A DNA stretch of 64,000 nucleotides. Source: Pseudomonas rhizoryzae (GTDB lineage Bacteria; Pseudomonadota; Gammaproteobacteria; Pseudomonadales; Pseudomonadaceae). This document shows, one piece after another, positions 33,164 through 40,800 of the stretch; the stretch's first letter is position 1, and every line of letters starts with the position of its first letter. The translations under genes and the position numbers were made by a program. The stretch spans positions 1-64,000 of the forward strand of contig NZ_SULM01000003.1 in the NCBI RefSeq assembly GCF_005250615.1. The letters are read 5' to 3'. The notes below the pieces were generated by a model. That model was not told where the DNA came from and did not search any database. It saw nothing but the letters and a program-made list of their open reading frames with translations.

Positions 33164-34012
33164 TCAGCTTCGTCGTTGCGCCGCCAGTTGGGTATCCTCA
33201 CCCAAGCGTGGATTGTAGTGCCCTGCACAGGCCTTCATCAGTACCTGTAGCACCGAAAGATTACCTCTTACGCTGCTGATCTTGGTGGGCACCTCGCCCT
33301 TCGGATAGCGTCTCACCGTGGGGAGTTCCACGCAGCGATAGCCCAATTTAGGCACGCGATAGGACAGATAGGCCAGCAATTCATAGGTACTGAACTCATC
33401 ACGGAACGGCGCGACCCGCGGATCCAGCAACATGGCTCGGCTATAGGCGCGAAAACCCTGGGTGGTATCCGTCCAGTGGAAACCGGAGGCCAGGCTCAGC
33501 ATGGGCGCATGGATGAAGCGAATGGCGAAGTCGCGGGACTTGGGCGTGTTCTCCGCCACGCCACCCGCGAGAAAGCGCGACGCCTGGACGAAGTCGTAGC
33601 CCTGCTCGATGGCTTCGATGAAGCGCGGGATGGCATCGGGATCGTCCTTGTCGTTGCCATCGATGGTGACGATGCCGGTGTAGCCTTCGTCGAGCACGAA
33701 GGCATAGGCGCAGCGCAACTGAGCACTGAGCTTGCCCGGTGCCGTCTTGACCAGCAGCCCGCGAACGCCCAGCTCTTGCAGCCGTTGCGACTCCAGCGAA
33801 CCATCCGTGCTGCCACCGTCGACGATGATGACATCGGCGATATCGGCGATCTTCAACGCCGCCATGCGTCGCAGCAGACTGAGAATACGCTCGCCTTCGT
33901 TGATGACCGGAATCACCACGCAATGCGGACGGCTGCGGCCGTTCCAGAAGGTCGTCGTGTAGCTGGGTACCTGCCAGAGGGCACGCTCGGCGGTGGGAAT
34001 TGCAGTGGTCAT
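33164..34012 (-). CDS. Family 2 glycosyltransferase (DPM1-like, soluble)
   Basis: A 282-residue GT2 enzyme. HCVVIPVINEGERILSLLRR, IIVDGGSTDGSLE and VTIDGNDKDDPDAIPRFIEA are the nucleotide-sugar and metal-binding motifs, and TTQGFRAYSRAMLLD is the acceptor-site segment seen in polyprenyl-phosphate glycosyltransferases. No C-terminal membrane helices are present. The ATG at 34012 follows GGAGGA. It is the last gene of a seven-gene cassette that runs on the minus strand away from tRNA-Arg. The donor and acceptor are unknown. Confidence 0.85.
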   Translation of the reverse strand: MTTAIPTAERALWQVPSYTTTFWNGRSRPHCVVIPVINEGERILSLLRRMAALKIADIADVIIVDGGSTDGSLESQRLQELGVRGLLVKTAPGKLSAQLRCAYAFVLDEGYTGIVTIDGNDKDDPDAIPRFIEAIEQGYDFVQASRFLAGGVAENTPKSRDFAIRFIHAPMLSLASGFHWTDTTQGFRAYSRAMLLDPRVAPFRDEFSTYELLAYLSYRVPKLGYRCVELPTVRRYPKGEVPTKISSVRGNLSVLQVLMKACAGHYNPRLGEDTQLAAQRRS

Positions 34013-34025
34013 AGATCCTCCAGGG

Positions 34026-34382
34026 TCAACCGACACGGGCCGTGATGAGGGCGACACCGGCGATGATCAGGACGATGCCTGCCGCCGTGGTCCAGGGAAA
34101 GGCTTCGCGAAAGATCGCCACCGACAGCAGCGCGACGCTGGCGATGGCCCCGGCCGTCAGCACCGGATGCGCCACGTTCAACGGCAGCTTGGCCAGGGCG
34201 GCGGCATAGAGCAGGAACGCCAGACCGTACATGAAGAGACCCAGCCAGAACGGCCAGTTGGTCAGGGCGGCCATGGGATCGGCAGGACTGGGAAAACGCC
34301 GCGGTGGCAGCATCGCCATCTTCACCAGTACGCTCGCCGACGCATTGGAGGCGATACCCAGGATCAGAATCAGCCATTTCAT
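34026..34382 (-). CDS. Small EamA/SMR-like membrane protein, probable lipid-linked sugar flippase
   Basis: A 118-residue protein with four hydrophobic segments and little else. AHPVLTAGAIASVALLSVAI and the C-terminal TTAAGIVLIIAGVALIT are typical of EamA/SMR-like proteins such as ArnE/ArnF, which flip undecaprenyl-phosphate sugars. Its start overlaps the stop of the isomerase gene (ATGA). In this cassette, beside GT2 enzymes and a polytopic protein, a flippase role is more likely than drug efflux; this is inference. Confidence 0.75.
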   Translation of the reverse strand: MKWLILILGIASNASASVLVKMAMLPPRRFPSPADPMAALTNWPFWLGLFMYGLAFLLYAAALAKLPLNVAHPVLTAGAIASVALLSVAIFREAFPWTTAAGIVLIIAGVALITARVG

Positions 34383-35215
34383 GCGGCGGTCTCCGGCAGA
34401 TCGCGATAGGCGCGGATGGCAACCTGTACCCCGCGCTCCAGCGCGGCCAGGTTGGAGCCCTGCTTGGCCGGTAGCATCTCGATGCTGACCACCTGCTCGG
34501 ACAGCCGCCGGGTCAGGGCGAAGGCGATACCCTCGTGATTGGTCCCACCCTCCCCCAGGGTCACCAGGTCCGGCTCGCTGGCATGCACATGACCGATCAG
34601 CTCGGCGTGCTCTTCCAGCACCCGGGCGGCATCTTCCTCGTTGATGGTCAGGGCGCCGGTATCGAGCTGCATGCGGATCGCCGGATGAGCCACCGCCCGG
34701 ACGACTGCGGCGGTGGAGTCGCTGTCGATCATGAAATTGGCGCCATAGCGCGGCGGATTGGGCTCCAGGCAGATCAGCACCCCATGGGCAGCGGCGACAT
34801 CGCCCAGACGCAGGAAGAACTCGCGGGCCTGCGCCAGCGCCTGGTCATCGCTCAAGCTCGAGCGGTCGCGATTGCGCGGCGAGCCGAACACCAGCCGGGT
34901 GGCGCCCAGCCCTTGGGCGACCCGGCAGACACCTTCCAGTTGTGCGAGCAACGCCTGCTGGACGTCCCCGTCACCGAAGACATTGAGCCCAGTGGTACCG
35001 AACAGCAGCGCCTGCATGCCGGTGATCTCGATGCCCCGGGCCTGCCACTGCTGGCGTACCGTCTGGATCTCCTGAGTCGTTGCCGCCTTGGGATCGGCGA
35101 AATACTTGCCGGGGGCGATATCGATGGCATCCACCCGATACTGCTGCAGGATCTCGGCGACCATGGCGTCGTCGGGGACGTCCCAGGCGATATTGGAAAT
35201 GGCGATGCGCATCAC
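34379..35215 (-). CDS. Sugar phosphate isomerase/epimerase family protein (xylose isomerase-like barrel)
   Basis: A 278-residue TIM barrel of the AP-endonuclease-2/xylose isomerase type. Metal ligands can be assigned to the Glu in ICLEPNPP, the Asp in MQLDTGAL, the His in GHVHASEPDL and the Glu in VSIEMLP. The N-terminus MMRIAISNIAWDVPDD is typical. Members isomerise or epimerise sugars or inositols; the substrate here is unknown. It overlaps the next gene on both sides, so it is translated with the cassette. Confidence 0.8.
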   Translation of the reverse strand: MMRIAISNIAWDVPDDAMVAEILQQYRVDAIDIAPGKYFADPKAATTQEIQTVRQQWQARGIEITGMQALLFGTTGLNVFGDGDVQQALLAQLEGVCRVAQGLGATRLVFGSPRNRDRSSLSDDQALAQAREFFLRLGDVAAAHGVLICLEPNPPRYGANFMIDSDSTAAVVRAVAHPAIRMQLDTGALTINEEDAARVLEEHAELIGHVHASEPDLVTLGEGGTNHEGIAFALTRRLSEQVVSIEMLPAKQGSNLAALERGVQVAIRAYRDLPETAA

Positions 35216-36000
35216 TGCCCCTCCGCCTTGATCACCGGAGGTTCCGACTGTGCATAGGCCCGCACCGCCAGCAAGGTGTCGCGGGCACTGTACTGGTAGC
35301 CATCGCGACCGCCGAAGACCTCCGCGTGGACACTACGGAAATCGTAGCGCGCGGGAGTGCCTTCCAGGGTGTTGCCGAACTCCCGGCCGAAGCCCTGGCT
35401 GGCGATGTCCGCCACACTGATGGGCTCGGCGGTCAGATGGACCAGGTCCAGGCCGGCCGCCTGGGCGGTCTGGATGTCGTAGCCGAGATTGACCATGGGA
35501 TAGAACTGGAAGACGCCGCGGCTTTCCACCGCCTGCAGGTTGTTGTCGTTGAGCAGATCGTAGATCACGTTCTTGCGCAGCCCCGGGCCCACCAGCCCAG
35601 GCAGCCGGACGATCAGCGCCTTGGCGAAGTGCTCGCGCACGAACTGCTCCAGGCGATAGCGATTGGCGCCATAGGCATGCAGCCCCTCTTCGTTCACCGC
35701 GGTGGTTTCATCCACGCCGATCGGCTGCTTGAACACGTCCACGGTGCTGATCAGCACGAAGGAGTCACACTCGATACGAGAAAGATGGCTGATCAGGCCA
35801 TCGATCTTCTGGCGATCGGCCGCGGGATCGCGGTTGGCGATCCACTTCTGTGCGGGCGCTCCGGCGCAGATCACCTGGCCATAGGGCCGATCGCCGATCT
35901 GCTCGATATTGGTGGAGCGGAACAGTGCACCGAAGGCCTTCTGCTTGAGCAGCGTCGACCCTACGAAGCCGCTGTACCCTATCAATGCGTCGGTCTTCAT
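35212..36000 (-). CDS. NAD-dependent epimerase/reductase-like protein
   Basis: A 262-residue extended SDR-like protein with the Rossmann motif GYSGFVGSTLL at 8-18. The catalytic segment reads YGANR (Tyr110...Arg114), so Arg stands where YxxxK enzymes have Lys. The chain is short for a nucleotide-sugar epimerase (usually 300 or more). It may therefore be a reductase or have altered activity. The ATG at 36000 is chosen because AAGGGG lies nine bases upstream; a GTG at 36009 is possible. It overlaps the isomerase gene by 4 bp. Confidence 0.75.
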   Translation of the reverse strand: MKTDALIGYSGFVGSTLLKQKAFGALFRSTNIEQIGDRPYGQVICAGAPAQKWIANRDPAADRQKIDGLISHLSRIECDSFVLISTVDVFKQPIGVDETTAVNEEGLHAYGANRYRLEQFVREHFAKALIVRLPGLVGPGLRKNVIYDLLNDNNLQAVESRGVFQFYPMVNLGYDIQTAQAAGLDLVHLTAEPISVADIASQGFGREFGNTLEGTPARYDFRSVHAEVFGGRDGYQYSARDTLLAVRAYAQSEPPVIKAEGQ

Positions 36001-36005
36001 GTTGC

Positions 36006-37637
36006 TCACCCCTTGGTCTTGAATCTAAGGCAATAGTCCGTTTGGCACTCCTCGACGGGATAATGGGCGTCCAGGTAGGCCTTGAGTCGTGGAAACTTGT
36101 CGTGCATGGAGAGGTTGTTCAGGTTGAATGACCAGAACGTCGTCGAATACACCACCGCCGGTGGATCGGCATGCTGCAGATCGCTGAGCAGGTCCGCCTC
36201 GTAAGGCGGCGTGGCGTACACCGGATAGATGTACTTGGTGCAGGCCGGTAGATCGGTCACCCCATTGATGACCCCGTTATTGGCCAGATCGAAGACGCAG
36301 TGGGCGCCGCTTTCCAGCAGGCGTCGCGATGCCCATTGCACCCCGGGCGTCGCCAGGGCCGCGTCATCCGGCAAGGCGGTCAGCTCTGGTACCCAGGCGA
36401 GTCCCTGAGCCCACACCCGTTCCACCGGTGACTTGTAGAGGTTGAAGGCGGCGAGCAGCACCAGCAGCGCCGCCAGAGCCGGCACCAGCAACCGCCGACT
36501 GAAGGCCAGCAGTGCCCCCGCCAGCAGCACCGCGAAGAACGGCGAAGGATTAAGTCCGACCAGCCCCAGCAGCACGGCAGCGGCAATGGCCGCGGCGGCC
36601 GCGCGCGGGTGGGCCGAGATATCCCAGCCGCCGTTACGCGCGAGGCGCTGCCGCCGGGCCGCATAGAGCAGACTCAGCAGAGGCACCCAGAAGCCCATCT
36701 GGATGTGCTGGAAGTCCGCGCGATTGATCCCGATCTTGAAGAAGATCGCGAGCAGCGCCGCCAGAGCGCCGATTAATGGCAGATCCTCGCTCCAGCGCCA
36801 CGGCCAGGGCAGACACCGGATCAGGGCGAAACCCGCCAGAGCCGTGGGCACCGCCAGCAGCAGGCTCAGCGCCAGCGGACGGGCACTGAGGCCGTAGCCC
36901 CACTGGGACGAAGTCTCCAGGAGGAAGGTCAGGTTCTTGACGTAATCGGTCAGGGCGAAGAAATCGGTACCAAAGCCAAGCCAGCCGACGGTCACCACGA
37001 AGCTCAGCAGCGACAGGACATGCCGCCGCTGCAGCAGCAGCGTGAGCAATACCGCCGAGCCGATGGCCAGCACCCCGGCGATGCCGCGATCATAGGACCA
37101 GAACACATTGAAGCCCGCCGCCAGGCCCAGCAGCACCTCACAGACCAGTCGCCGTGGTGTGGTCTCCACCTTGCGATGCAGGCAGAAGAGAAACAGGGAC
37201 AGCAGCAGGAACAGATCGCGATAGCCCACCACCTGGGTGGCCACGGCTCCCACGGCGACCAGCAGGATCAGGCGCGCGCGGCCCTTGGGCACCGGGCACA
37301 GCAACACGGCCGTTCCCCAGAGCAGCAGTGCCGCACCGGTGTTGCACAGGCCATAGAGGATCTGGGTCACCAGAAAGGTGTGCTGGGCGCCGAACCAGGT
37401 CTGGGCCAGCCATACCGGGATGAAATCCAGTCCACCATGGATGGTGAAGGCATGGGCGCCCGGCTGACTGTGCAGCAGCGTCGGCAGCGTGGCGAAATAC
37501 TCTCCCTGATGGAAGGGATCGAGGATGACGCCCTTGCCGAACAGGAAGAAGTTGATGACGGAAAAGACCAGAACGCTGATGAAGCCGGCGACGCCGGACA
37601 CCCCCCTGGGTGTCGCTTCAGTGGAAGGGTTCGGCAT
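36006..37637 (-). CDS. Polytopic membrane protein, possible GT-C glycosyltransferase
   Basis: A 543-residue protein with around ten to twelve hydrophobic helices and a soluble C-terminal stretch of about 120 residues (from SPVERVWAQGLAW on). After the first helix the outside loop contains ILDPFHQGEYFATLP; an acidic pair in this loop is what GT-C transferases use for catalysis with lipid-linked donors. I do not recognise the family, so the call rests on topology and context. The ATG at 37637 overlaps the FAD gene by 20 bp. Alternatives are a sugar-polymer ligase or transporter. Confidence 0.65.
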   Translation of the reverse strand: MPNPSTEATPRGVSGVAGFISVLVFSVINFFLFGKGVILDPFHQGEYFATLPTLLHSQPGAHAFTIHGGLDFIPVWLAQTWFGAQHTFLVTQILYGLCNTGAALLLWGTAVLLCPVPKGRARLILLVAVGAVATQVVGYRDLFLLLSLFLFCLHRKVETTPRRLVCEVLLGLAAGFNVFWSYDRGIAGVLAIGSAVLLTLLLQRRHVLSLLSFVVTVGWLGFGTDFFALTDYVKNLTFLLETSSQWGYGLSARPLALSLLLAVPTALAGFALIRCLPWPWRWSEDLPLIGALAALLAIFFKIGINRADFQHIQMGFWVPLLSLLYAARRQRLARNGGWDISAHPRAAAAAIAAAVLLGLVGLNPSPFFAVLLAGALLAFSRRLLVPALAALLVLLAAFNLYKSPVERVWAQGLAWVPELTALPDDAALATPGVQWASRRLLESGAHCVFDLANNGVINGVTDLPACTKYIYPVYATPPYEADLLSDLQHADPPAVVYSTTFWSFNLNNLSMHDKFPRLKAYLDAHYPVEECQTDYCLRFKTKG

Positions 37638-38721
37638 CGAGGCGCTCCAGGGCATCGAAAATGTTGTCGATCTTGCCGCCCAGCATCGAATAGCAGCCGG
37701 GCAGTTCGGCATGCTGCTCGAAGAGAATGGGGCGGCCGTCGTCACCTTCGTTCTTCATCAGGATGGTCTTCACCTCGAACAGCGAATCCCGGTACTCCAC
37801 CCGGGCCGCATCCGCCATGTAGCGCGCCACGTCGCGGACCATCCAATCGGCACGGGAAGCGCGATCGTAGTCGTCGAGGCGGGCGTAGGGATCCGTGCCG
37901 TTGGCGTCCTCCCAGTTCAGATGCGGGGTGTAGCGCACGTGCGACAGGGTATGCAGGCCCCGCGCCGGGAAGGGCATCATCGAGAAGAAGGGACCATCCA
38001 TCACCGTGACCCCGAGGTTACGCAGCTCCGGCGGCATCTCGACCAGCGCCATCTCGGTGATTTCGTGCCGCAAGCGCGTGGTCGTACCCGGGAAGTCCCC
38101 GGTGTACTGGTTGAGGCCGCTATAGGTGCAATTGAACAGATAGCGGCACTGCATTTCTTGTTGCCCCGCGTCCCCTACGACCTCGACGCTCAAGCCATCC
38201 GAGGTACCGTGAATCGCGGTGACCCTGCTGTTGAACAGCAACTCGACTCCGACCGCATCGAGTTCGCGACTCACCTCGCCGGCGAGCACGGCGGAATTGA
38301 AGGCGTACTCTTCGGTGAGATAAACCGCCTCGATGAGACGATTGTCGAAGAGCCGGGAAAACTCTTCGGGGGCCGGCTGTAGAGAGGCCTCGATACCCTG
38401 GCAGAAGCGCTCGAACTGCTTGGCGGTTACCTTCGAGTTGTTGCGGGCGATGGCATACAACTTGGTGAAATCCCGCACCACGACATCAGGATAATCACGC
38501 AGGAATCTCGGCAAGTTCACGCGACTGCGAAAGGCGGTGACGAAACTACGCGGATAGTGATAACCGTTATGGACACGGGCCTGATTGTGATAGGAAGCAC
38601 GTTTGAGCAAGCCGTCTTCCCGCTCTATCAAGGTGACCTTGGCGAAGCCCCTTACCCGCATCAGATAAAGGGCCGTCATGGCGCCATAGAAGCCACCCCC
38701 AATGACGATCGCATCTTTCAT
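37618..38721 (-). CDS. FAD-dependent oxidoreductase (DAO family)
   Basis: A 367-residue flavoprotein beginning MKDAIVIGGGFYGAMTALYL, with the GxGxxG-type dinucleotide motif at 8-13. SYHNQARVHNGYHYPRS follows the first helix and is common in DAO-like proteins of polysaccharide clusters. The C-terminal ELPGCYSMLGGKIDNIFDAL closes the FAD site. It lacks the UDP-galactopyranose mutase pattern. It probably oxidises a sugar or sugar-linked amine for the cassette; the substrate is unknown. It lies 9 bp after the first GT2 gene. Confidence 0.75.
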   Translation of the reverse strand: MKDAIVIGGGFYGAMTALYLMRVRGFAKVTLIEREDGLLKRASYHNQARVHNGYHYPRSFVTAFRSRVNLPRFLRDYPDVVVRDFTKLYAIARNNSKVTAKQFERFCQGIEASLQPAPEEFSRLFDNRLIEAVYLTEEYAFNSAVLAGEVSRELDAVGVELLFNSRVTAIHGTSDGLSVEVVGDAGQQEMQCRYLFNCTYSGLNQYTGDFPGTTTRLRHEITEMALVEMPPELRNLGVTVMDGPFFSMMPFPARGLHTLSHVRYTPHLNWEDANGTDPYARLDDYDRASRADWMVRDVARYMADAARVEYRDSLFEVKTILMKNEGDDGRPILFEQHAELPGCYSMLGGKIDNIFDALERLDAEPFH

Positions 38722-38729
38722 GATCGTCC

Positions 38730-39749
38730 TCAGGCCACGCCAGTTTGAGTTGCCGGCCTCGCACTGCCGCCCTGGACCACTTCGACATTGAGCTTGTCCC
38801 GGCGCGTCATGACCGCGCTGGTGAACTCTTGGGCCACGTGATACAGCGGGCCTTCATTGGCTCTATGGGTCAACTGCAGGACATATTCACCCAGTACCAG
38901 CAGTACCAGCGATATCAGAAAGAACATGCCGGACTGCTGTAATGAAATGGTCACCCAGCCAGGCGCCACATCATCTTTGAACAGTCCTACCGCAATGACG
39001 TAGAGGGAATAGAGCAGGTTCGACAAGGCGCCGACGATGGACAGGAAACTGACCATCCGCATCGGCTTGCGCGTGGACGACACCAGCAGGCGCGCCCCCT
39101 TGTCGAAGTTGCCGGACAGCCGCTTGGTCCTATTACTGCGCGGTTGCGCGCTGTATTCCAGGTTACTGCGGGAAAACCCTGCCGTGGCCGGTAGATGTCG
39201 ATAGGTCAAGGCCGGCGCCGGATGGCGCAGGATGTAGTTGATGACCTTCTTGCTGAGCATCCGGTACTGGGGCGCATCCTTGGCGAGGTCCACCCCGTTG
39301 AAACGCTTGTAGAGAGAGTTGAAGCCCTTGGCGAACAGGCTGTACGAAAATGTCTGGCGAACTTTCTGCCGGTTGTTGGCGAACACGACGTCGGCGCCCT
39401 CGGCCGCGTGCCTCAGCATCTCCGGCAAGAAGGCGATGTCGTCTGTTTCGGGGTCGATAACTACCGCGAAGTCGCCCAGCGCATTTTCCAGGCCCACCCA
39501 GGCCGCAGTATCGGAATCCACTTCCTTAGTCAGAGCATATACTTGGAGATTGGGCAGTCCATTGATGCTGGTCAATTGCTTTAAGCAGGCTACGCTGTCA
39601 TCAGCGGAGGCGTTGTCGACGATGATAAGTTCGTAGTCACTCACCACTGGACCGACTACCGCTGCGGCACGCTCCAAGGCGCCTTGCAGCTCGGTTGCTT
39701 GATTACGAACGACGAACACGACTGAAAGTAGGACGGGATAAAAGGCCAT
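38730..39749 (-). CDS. GtrB-like membrane-anchored family 2 glycosyltransferase
   Basis: A 339-residue protein. The GT2 domain covers about residues 1-220 (LLSVVFVVRNQATELQGALE, IIVDNASADDS, DFAVVIDPETDDIAFLPEML). Two membrane helices follow near 235-300 (VSFLSIVGALSNLLYSLYVI, FFLISLVLLVLGEYVLQL), then the EYVLQLTHRANEGPLYHVAQ segment typical of GtrB/ArnC-type polyprenyl-phosphate transferases. It would load a sugar onto undecaprenyl phosphate. The ATG at 39749 follows GGAGG. It is the first gene of the cassette. Confidence 0.85.
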   Translation of the reverse strand: MAFYPVLLSVVFVVRNQATELQGALERAAAVVGPVVSDYELIIVDNASADDSVACLKQLTSINGLPNLQVYALTKEVDSDTAAWVGLENALGDFAVVIDPETDDIAFLPEMLRHAAEGADVVFANNRQKVRQTFSYSLFAKGFNSLYKRFNGVDLAKDAPQYRMLSKKVINYILRHPAPALTYRHLPATAGFSRSNLEYSAQPRSNRTKRLSGNFDKGARLLVSSTRKPMRMVSFLSIVGALSNLLYSLYVIAVGLFKDDVAPGWVTISLQQSGMFFLISLVLLVLGEYVLQLTHRANEGPLYHVAQEFTSAVMTRRDKLNVEVVQGGSARPATQTGVA

Positions 39750-39847
39750 GACGCGAACCTCCAGAGGCGTGCCAGATTCATGCAATGCAGACGGTTAGCC
39801 ATCGGAGAGTACAGATAAATTCGTCAGGTTTATTTCGGCTGCGCTAC

Positions 39848-39861
39848 GCTGTGATCACAGC
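39848..39861. promoter_or_regulatory. 14-bp palindrome upstream of the glycan cassette
   Basis: GCTGTGATCACAGC is a perfect palindrome about 100 bp upstream of the first cassette gene. It may be an operator. The half-site resembles a CRP/Vfr half but the spacing is wrong for that family. Confidence 0.3.
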
Positions 39862-40002
39862 CACAAATCGCTATTGGAAGAGCGTGGAAGTCAAACAAGG
39901 TCGCTGTTTTTACCCTATCCTTCAGAACTGCTGTAACGGTTCGGCAAGAACTAAGGCACGACGAAGGACGCAGGAAGGAAATGCGGAAGACAGAATTGAA
40001 TC

Positions 40003-40079
40003 TGGTGTCCCAGAGTGGGGTCGAACCACCAACCTTCCCCTTAGGAGGGGGATGCTCTATCCAATTGAGCTACTGGGAC
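40003..40079 (-). tRNA. tRNA-Arg (anticodon CCT)
   Basis: A 77-nt cloverleaf on the minus strand. The acceptor stem GTCCCAG pairs with CTGGGAC, followed by an encoded ACCA end. The anticodon loop CTCCTAA gives anticodon CCU (reads AGG), between stems TCCCC and GGGGA. The T-loop GGTTCGACCC is normal. It sits between the glycan cassette and amrZ; tRNA-Arg genes are common integration sites, but no integrase or duplicated tRNA end was seen here. Confidence 0.96.
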
Positions 40080-40093
40080 ATGGAGGGGCGCCC

Positions 40094-40122
40094 ATGGTAA
40101 TGGGCAGCGAGAATTTTGTCAT
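40094..40122 (-). promoter_or_regulatory. Probable sigma-70 promoter of tRNA-Arg
   Basis: On the minus strand ATGACA, 17 bases, then TACCAT, followed by a GC-rich discriminator (GGGCGCCCC) and the tRNA about 8 nt past the predicted start. The GC-rich discriminator is typical of stringently controlled stable-RNA promoters. Confidence 0.45.
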
Positions 40123-40145
40123 GTTCCGGTTGAAAGCGGCCCTGG

Positions 40146-40232
40146 GCTCTGTACGAAAAGTCGCCGAGCGAAGGTCAGGCGAAGCCTTTTTCAACGAGGC
40201 ATCACCGAGCGCAGGCATTTTTCGTACAGAGC
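40146..40232. repeat. Short MITE-like inverted-repeat element, copy E (core-related variant)
   Basis: An 87-bp element with perfect 14-bp terminal inverted repeats (GCTCTGTACGAAAA / TTTTCGTACAGAGC). The interior CGAAGCCTTTTTCAACG matches the right half of elements A and B, but the central TTTACAA...GTAAATGAGCAT part is missing and the ends differ. It lies about 50 bp upstream of the tRNA-Arg promoter. Confidence 0.75.
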
Positions 40233-40376
40233 TTAACAGGCCGACACTGTGAAAAAGGCGGCATGATCGCGAGGCGGCTTTGCAATTTCGGCGGCACGTC
40301 GGTAAATTGACGTCAACAAAAAGTAAAGCTAAGGACGGTATCGTTGCAGCGTCCAAGGTGCCCGTGATCGCTAGCG

Positions 40377-40404
40377 GAACGAGACGAGGGCTTACGCCTT
40401 CACT
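40377..40404 (+). promoter_or_regulatory. Possible AlgU (sigma-22)-type promoter of amrZ
   Basis: GAACGA, 17 bases, then TCACT resembles the AlgU pattern GAACTT-N16/17-TCTGA. amrZ is AlgU-dependent in P. aeruginosa. The match is partial, so this is tentative. Confidence 0.3.
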
Positions 40405-40431
40405 GATTTTGACTCCAGATGAAGTACCTCA

Positions 40432-40746
40432 ATGACCCAGGCCATTAGATCCTACTCAAGCCGTACCGCTGACAAGTTCGTCGTGCGTCTACCCGAAGGC
40501 ATGCGAGAGCGCATCGCGGATGTGGCCCGCAACCATCACCGCAGCATGAACTCCGAAATCATTGCGCGCCTCGAACAGAGTCTGCAGCAAGAAGGCGCCC
40601 TGGGCGACGAACCCGGGCTACGCCTGGACAGCCCCGAGATCACCGCCAACGAGCGAGAATTGTTGCAGCGGTTTCGCCAGTTGTCTGGTCGGCAGCAGAA
40701 CGCACTGATCTCTTTGATCGCCCACGACATCGACGCCGCTTCCTAG
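40432..40746 (+). CDS. amrZ: Ribbon-helix-helix regulator AmrZ (AlgZ)
   Basis: A 104-residue Arc-family DNA-binding protein. [20 protein letters not shown] is the ribbon with the DNA-contact residues Lys15, Val17 and Arg19. [20 protein letters not shown] is the helical pair, and the C-terminal [20 protein letters not shown] is the tetramer domain. In P. aeruginosa AmrZ activates algD, controls c-di-GMP and polysaccharide genes, and represses fleQ. It could link the flagellar genes of this window to mucoidy. The ribosome site is weak. A hairpin terminator follows. Confidence 0.93.
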   Translation: MTQAIRSYSSRTADKFVVRLPEGMRERIADVARNHHRSMNSEIIARLEQSLQQEGALGDEPGLRLDSPEITANERELLQRFRQLSGRQQNALISLIAHDIDAAS

Positions 40747-40754
40747 TGACATCC

Positions 40755-40781
40755 AGGCTGCCCTGGTCTTGGGCAGCCTTT
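40755..40781 (+). terminator. Terminator after amrZ
   Basis: AGGCTGCCC (40755-40763), a 7-base loop, then GGGCAGCCT (40771-40779) and a short T run. It lies 9 bp past the amrZ stop and also faces the converging mgtE gene. Confidence 0.7.
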
Positions 40782-40800
40782 CGCCGTAGCGCCACCTCAG

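Larger units (their letters stand above)
40080..40431. other. Intergenic region between tRNA-Arg and amrZ
   Basis: This 352-bp stretch has no gene. It holds a likely tRNA promoter (40094-40122), a small inverted-repeat element (40146-40232), and the amrZ upstream region with a possible AlgU-type promoter (40377-40404). Confidence 0.6.

Noticed and set aside
34026-34382. Small multidrug resistance efflux pump
   Set aside because: The four-helix protein is embedded in a glycan cassette and resembles ArnE/F-type flippases more than EmrE; drug efflux has no support here.
40003-40079. Integrated prophage or integrative element at tRNA-Arg
   Set aside because: No integrase, phage gene or duplicated tRNA end was found in the window.
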